From the NCBI GenBank assembly GCA_913057435.1, contig CAJXNY010000034.1, positions 1 to 56,820 of the forward strand: a stretch of 56,820 bases of DNA, given 5' to 3'. Made by a program: the position numbers and the translations under genes. This stretch comes from an uncultured Oceanospirillaceae bacterium. Lineage in GTDB: Bacteria; Pseudomonadota; Gammaproteobacteria; Pseudomonadales; Balneatricaceae. Positions 52,990 to 56,820 of this stretch are shown piece after piece; position 1 is the first letter of the stretch, and the number at the start of each line of letters is the position of its first letter. The notes below the pieces were generated by a model, which did not search any database, was not told the origin of the DNA, and saw only the letters and a list, made by a program, of their open reading frames with translations.

Positions 52990-53631
52990 ATGAAATATCA
53001 GATTATTCCAGTAACAGCGTTTGAGCAGAACTGTACTCTGCTGTGGTGTGAACAAAGCCGTAAAGCCGCCGTAGTGGACCCGGGTGGGGATATTGCCCGT
53101 GTTCTGTCGATTGTGCAGGAGAAGGGGCTGGAGCTGGAAAAAATTCTGCTCACCCACGCACACATTGACCACGCTGGTGGTACGGCGGAGCTGGCACAGC
53201 GTGCGGGTATTCCGATTGAGGGACCGCATCCGGGTGATCAGTTCTGGATTGATGGCCTGCCACAGCAAAGCCAGATGTTTGGTTTCCCGGAAGTGGAGGT
53301 TTTCACCCCGGATCGCTGGCTGGGCGATGATGATACTGTGACTGTGGGTGGGCATACCCTGCAGGTGCTACATTGCCCAGGCCATACACCGGGCCATGTA
53401 ATCTTTTTCCATCAGGGGTCAGAGCTGGCGCTGGTGGGAGATGTACTGTTTAACGGCTCAATTGGGCGCACTGATTTCCCGCAGGGTGATCACGATCAGC
53501 TGATCAGTTCGATCCGTAACAAGCTGTTCCCGCTGGGGGATAACGTGACCTTTATTCCAGGCCATGGCCCGGTCTCGACCTTTGGCCATGAACGCCAGAC
53601 TAACCCCTTTGTTGCTGATCACCGCGGCTAG
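52990..53631 (+). CDS. MBL-fold hydrolase, YcbL/glyoxalase II-like
   Basis: A 213-aa zinc hydrolase. The TYPE motif [11 protein letters not shown] gives the HxHxDH ligands (about 55-65), with [10 protein letters not shown] and [16 protein letters not shown] and [19 protein letters not shown] completing the site. It matches YcbL, a short relative of GloB; the substrate is probably a thioester. AGGAAGGGTG precedes the ATG at 52990. Confidence 0.9.
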   Translation: MKYQIIPVTAFEQNCTLLWCEQSRKAAVVDPGGDIARVLSIVQEKGLELEKILLTHAHIDHAGGTAELAQRAGIPIEGPHPGDQFWIDGLPQQSQMFGFPEVEVFTPDRWLGDDDTVTVGGHTLQVLHCPGHTPGHVIFFHQGSELALVGDVLFNGSIGRTDFPQGDHDQLISSIRNKLFPLGDNVTFIPGHGPVSTFGHERQTNPFVADHRG

Positions 53632-53652
53632 TGCCGCTGCTGATATCAGGCC

Positions 53653-54783
53653 TCAGTCGCGAAGGGGTGAGCTTTGCTGGTACTCCAGTGAGCCCATCTC
53701 GACCAGCCGGCTGAGGGTGCGTTGAAACTGAAAATTCAGCGCACCGCTGCCGGGATAGAGCGCTGCTGGCGGGGCCTCTGCTGAGACAATAAGGTTTACC
53801 CGGCGATCATAGAGTTCATCCACCAGGCTGATGAAGCGGCGGGCTGGATCATCCAGCGCTGACCAGCGTACTTCTCGGTCACCGGTGGTATTGGCAATGC
53901 TGCCATCTTCAGTCCCACGGGCTTTGATCTGCTCGCGCCGTTCACCATAGAACCGTGGTACCCCGCATAGCCATACACAATCAAACTGTTCCGCCAGTTC
54001 GATGTAGTCCATGGCGCTTCGATAGCCGGTACAGAGTTGTTCAAAACTGAAGCCGATTAGCCTTTCTGCCTCATCGAGTAGCAAGCAGTTAACGGTGCGC
54101 TGGCACAACTGGATGTCGGCCTGGCTGTTGTTTGTTTTGGGTAAGATAAACTCGTTTTCTGATACATCAAACCAGCTTTTAAGCGCGGTTAAATGGCGCA
54201 GTCGATGATCCTGCGGACCATCCAGTGGAATAATCTCCAGCTGTTGTTCAAGTAGCCTGATAGCGGGGAGGAAGCGGTCGCGATGCAGGCCGTCGGGATA
54301 GAGCCCCGCGGGCGGCTGGTTGGAGGTGACAACCAGGATCACACCGCGATCAGACAGGTGCTGGAGCAAGCGTCCCAGTAGCATGGCATCGCCAATATTA
54401 TCGACAAAGAATTCATCAAAGCAGAGCACCGGAGCGCGGTGAGCAAAGGCGGCCGCCACCCAGCCTAGCGGGTCGGGCTGGCCTGAGGCGGCGCGCAGCT
54501 GCTGGTGAACTTCGCGCATAAACCGGTGGAAATGTAGCCGGAGTGTCAACCCGTCAGGCAGGGTGTCGCAGAACAGGTCCATGAGCATGGTTTTACCCCG
54601 GCCCACCGGGCCCCACAGATACAAGCCCTGCGGTGGTGGCGGGCGGCGTTGCCACCAGGCCGGTTTGTGCAGCAGCTGCTGGTGGAGCCGGGTCAGCTGG
54701 GCAATGGCGTTTTGCTGGAGCGGGTCGGCATTGAGCTGGCCGCTGTTCAGCAACTGCTGATACTGATCGTTGGGGGTACTCAA
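53653..54783 (-). CDS. zapE: cell division ATPase ZapE (AFG1 family)
   Basis: A 376-aa AAA+ ATPase, which in E. coli binds and destabilises FtsZ at the septum. Walker A is WGPVGRGKTMLMD (about 57-69), Walker B LCFDEFFVDNIGDAM (about 117-131), then the sensor VVTSNQPPAGLYPDGLHRDRFLPAI, all typical of the AFG1 family. It follows pfkA by 21 bases on the same strand, so the two are co-transcribed. Confidence 0.92.
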   Translation of the reverse strand: MSTPNDQYQQLLNSGQLNADPLQQNAIAQLTRLHQQLLHKPAWWQRRPPPPQGLYLWGPVGRGKTMLMDLFCDTLPDGLTLRLHFHRFMREVHQQLRAASGQPDPLGWVAAAFAHRAPVLCFDEFFVDNIGDAMLLGRLLQHLSDRGVILVVTSNQPPAGLYPDGLHRDRFLPAIRLLEQQLEIIPLDGPQDHRLRHLTALKSWFDVSENEFILPKTNNSQADIQLCQRTVNCLLLDEAERLIGFSFEQLCTGYRSAMDYIELAEQFDCVWLCGVPRFYGERREQIKARGTEDGSIANTTGDREVRWSALDDPARRFISLVDELYDRRVNLIVSAEAPPAALYPGSGALNFQFQRTLSRLVEMGSLEYQQSSPLRD

Positions 54784-54804
54784 GCCGACTCCATCGGTGT
54801 GGGG

Positions 54805-55809
54805 TTAACGGTGCAGAATATTGACCAGCTCAACCAGCTGGGGGTTAAGCGGTTTGTTGCGATTGACGACGTGCTCCAGAGGCACGGCGACAATTTCACC
54901 TCTGTCGACGCCAATCATCTTGTCATTGTAACCGGCCCGCAGACAGGTAATAGCAGCGGCACCGAGGCAGGATGCCAGCACCCGATCATGACCGGTGGGG
55001 CTGCCACCGCGCTGAATGTGCCCCAGGATACAGACCTTGGCGTCCTGTTGATGGCCTTTGAGCTGTTCGGCCAGGCGGTAGGTGAGCCCGGCCTGCTGAC
55101 CTTCCGCAACGACAATAATACCACTGGAACCGCGCCCTGCGGCATGGTCGGCAGCCAGCTGGAAGCAGATCGATTCGATCTGGATCGCAAAATCAGGCAC
55201 CACGATCATTTCGGCACCACAGGCAAGGCCCACCTGGGTCGCGATGAAACCTGAGTTTCGGCCCATGACTTCGACCAGGAACAGGTTCTCGTGGGAGAGT
55301 GCCGTATCTCGGATTTTATCGATAGCATCCAGCGCAGTGGTCACGGCCGTATCGAAGCCGATGGTGTCGTCGGTACCGTAGATGTCGTTATCAATGGTGC
55401 CGGGCAGGCCAATGACTGGGATATTATGCTCTGTGGCCAGCAGGTGGGCACCGGTCAGTGAACCATCACCGCCGATGACGACGAGGCCGTCGACACCTTT
55501 TTCCTGCAAGATCGTTGCGGCCTGCTTGCGAACAACCGGATCTTTAAAGGCAGCACAGCGGTCGCTTTTGAGCAAGGTCCCGCCGCGTTGAACGATATTG
55601 CTGACATCACCCGCTTGCATTTCGTCCATGTCGCCAATAATCAGGCCACTGTAACCTCGCTGGACACCATACACACGGATGCCTGAATGCAAAGCCGCAC
55701 GGACGACAGCCCGGATTGCGGGGTTCATGCCGGGTGAGTCACCGCCGCTGGTCAGTACAGCAATGGCGTTGAGTGAGCGGGTGGGTGTCAATGTGGGCAG
55801 TTTGTACAT
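54805..55809 (-). CDS. pfkA: ATP-dependent 6-phosphofructokinase
   Basis: A 334-aa PfkA of glycolysis. Signature motifs: LTSGGDSPGMNPAIR (about 19-33), GGDGSLTGAHLL (about 113-124; the GGDGS form marks ATP rather than pyrophosphate as donor), GLPGTIDNDIYGTDDTIGFDTA (about 134-155) with the catalytic Asp, MGRNSGFIA and GHIQRGGSPTGHDR. It leads the pfkA-zapE operon. GGAGGAA precedes the start at 55809. Confidence 0.95.
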   Translation of the reverse strand: MYKLPTLTPTRSLNAIAVLTSGGDSPGMNPAIRAVVRAALHSGIRVYGVQRGYSGLIIGDMDEMQAGDVSNIVQRGGTLLKSDRCAAFKDPVVRKQAATILQEKGVDGLVVIGGDGSLTGAHLLATEHNIPVIGLPGTIDNDIYGTDDTIGFDTAVTTALDAIDKIRDTALSHENLFLVEVMGRNSGFIATQVGLACGAEMIVVPDFAIQIESICFQLAADHAAGRGSSGIIVVAEGQQAGLTYRLAEQLKGHQQDAKVCILGHIQRGGSPTGHDRVLASCLGAAAITCLRAGYNDKMIGVDRGEIVAVPLEHVVNRNKPLNPQLVELVNILHR

Positions 55810-56530
55810 GGTGAGTTCCTCCGTCCCTGCAGACTATGGTCCGACTATGACAGTTTAAGGGAAAAATTCATCCCCTGGCGAGATGACGGGGCTATGCGCC
55901 TTTTTGGGGATGGTATGTCGCTGAGATTTCCCGATAATCAGCAGCGTGCTGTAAGCGGGCAATTGTCAGGCCCGACAGACGCCTGTAAGGGAATACTTGC
56001 ATTAGCATCTGGACAGGGTGTAGGGCCTCTCTGTTATAGTCATCGTCGGTCAGCGCTGCTAAAACAGCCTGCCGGAATCTTCCAGTGCCTTTCGCAGGTA
56101 CGGAATTACGCCATGTACAGATGGCAGGGCCGCCAGCAGCGGTACCTGTTGTAACAAGGCGACTTACCCAGTCGGACGGATCAATTTGGGGGCGTACCCT
56201 GCCTCTGTGTGCTGTCGGCACCTCACCATGGTGCTGCGCCAGTGTATGTTGTTACCGTTATCAGATTTGAGAACAGCCTCAGAATTGTTGTCTGTTTTCC
56301 CGCCTGCAGCGATGTCGGTGTAACTTCCCGATTTCTGGTTGTCAGTTGAGCATTTTTTGCGGGCATTTCACCATGGCTTATACAGTGGCTTATTATTGAT
56401 ACAGTGCTATCAGAACATCGCCATGGAACAGGGTTATGTGCCTGTTATGTCATATCGACAATTGCTGCAGGCACACAGGGCAGATTGGGCTCAGGGTAAG
56501 AAATAATCGTTTTCTTCTGTTGGTGATACC
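55810..56530. other. gene-poor region upstream of pfkA
   Basis: No ORF is convincing in this stretch. The 109-codon frame on the minus strand (55892-56221) has no ribosome site and no recognisable similarity. A 27-codon frame at 56423-56506 has no ribosome site. The pfkA promoter should lie just right of 55810. Confidence 0.4.
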
Positions 56531-56537
56531 GCTGTAT

Positions 56538-56630
56538 GCGTATACCAATAGAATCACCTGGTAGCTGCCAGGTATACAGACTCTCGCAAGAGTGGGTGCT
56601 TTGGTCGGCCGGGGGGCCGACCTTTTTTTT
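56538..56630 (+). ncRNA. short structured transcript candidate ending in a strong terminator
   Basis: Three hairpins lie in tandem: GTATACC (56540-56546) with GGTATAC (56571-56577), enclosing CCTGG/CCAGG; ACTCT (56580-56584) with AGAGT (56589-56593); and the terminator at 56603-56630. No ORF leads into the terminator. This layout fits a small RNA of about 90-100 bases. I do not recognise a known family and its promoter is not clear. Confidence 0.35.
56603..56630 (+). terminator. strong Rho-independent terminator
   Basis: GGTCGGCC (56603-56610) pairs perfectly with GGCCGACC (56615-56622) around a GGGG loop and is followed by eight T residues. Confidence 0.9.
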
Positions 56631-56776
56631 GCCTGAATTAAAGTCATCGTCGACCCTCAATAGAGATGTGGAAGCGTTAAGTATGCTGATCAGGTGGTTT
56701 TTTCGACCCGCAGCGCTGGTTTGAGCCCTGTTTATTCTGCAGAGACGTATTTCTGTCATTTATTCCCAAAACCCTG

Positions 56777-56804
56777 TTGACCCCCACGCTCAGATGCGTA
56801 GAAT
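56777..56804 (+). promoter_or_regulatory. stable-RNA-like sigma-70 promoter at the right edge
   Basis: TTGACC (56777-56782), a 16-base spacer and TAGAAT (56799-56804), followed by a GC-rich GCGC discriminator, is the form seen before tRNA and rRNA operons under stringent control. The gene is beyond the window. Confidence 0.6.
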
Positions 56805-56820
56805 GCGCATCCTCGCTTGA

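Noticed and set aside
55892-56221. 109-codon minus-strand frame upstream of pfkA
   Set aside because: No ribosome site, unlikely amino acid composition and no similarity I recognise.
56423-56506. 27-codon frame starting MEQGYVPV
   Set aside because: Reasonable codons, but no ribosome site before the ATG and no support other than being open.
1-56820. CRISPR arrays, IS elements, integrases and tRNA or rRNA genes
   Set aside because: No regularly spaced repeats, transposase motifs or cloverleaf/CCA-ended sequences could be found; only a stable-RNA-like promoter at the right edge.

Overview
The window looks like a chromosomal segment from a moderately GC-rich, motile, aerobic gammaproteobacterium, probably a marine Oceanospirillales-type organism. 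The basis is inference from gene content: arginine succinyltransferase pathway (AstE), RhlE helicase, Vibrio-type TonB2 system with TtpC, ZapE/PfkA, PagL-like lipid A deacylase, MMPL exporter, and a complete oxygen-tolerant uptake [NiFe]-hydrogenase locus. No phage, integrase, IS or CRISPR array is visible.

Layout. 1-280: end of a possible small RNA with two CA-rich loops resembling Hfq/Crc decoy RNAs. 280-3730: astE, rhlE, a LysE/RhtB exporter. 3757-9676: an envelope export operon (MMPL/RND permease, LolA-like lipoprotein-sorting protein, beta-barrel-like protein) behind a pair of perfect 18-bp inverted repeats, a divergent PagL-like gene and a TetR regulator. 9766-17150: two near-identical six-TM chemoreceptors, one apparently co-transcribed with hoxX/hypX and a membrane-anchored thioredoxin-like protein, flanked by two small paralogous proteins of unknown function. 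17366-25586: hypF overlapping rnz, two small exported or lipoprotein-like proteins, then hupS-hupL-cybH behind a sigma-54-type promoter. 25587-32238: a 6.6-kb interruption with an orphan HigA-type antitoxin, a truncated copy of it, two unrecognised proteins, a LysR regulator, dadA-ridA and a methyltransferase. 32239-42530: hupD-F-G-H-I-J-K, hypA-B, the NtrC-type regulator hoxA, hypC, a SIS-domain protein, hypD, hypE. 43228-43803: hupE on the opposite strand, behind a third sigma-54-type site. 44249-50028: a Fur-box-preceded TonB system (DUF3450, TtpC/ExbB, ExbB, ExbD, TonB, TPR) plus a degenerate response regulator. 50109-55809: ybaK-like, an unknown protein with a Tat-like N-terminus, a CHAD protein, a metallo-hydrolase, zapE and pfkA. 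The right edge holds a terminated short transcript candidate and a stable-RNA-like promoter.

How it works together: HupS carries the six-cysteine proximal cluster pattern of oxygen-tolerant membrane hydrogenases, CybH links it to the quinone pool, HupD-K and HypA-F build the active site, HoxX can supply the CO ligand in air, HupE can import nickel, and HoxA is the natural activator of the -24/-12 promoters. The most interesting undescribed arrangement is hoxX - thioredoxin-like protein - chemoreceptor as one operon, beside a duplicate chemoreceptor and two paralogous small proteins. This suggests hydrogen metabolism linked to energy or redox taxis, but that is inference from gene order.
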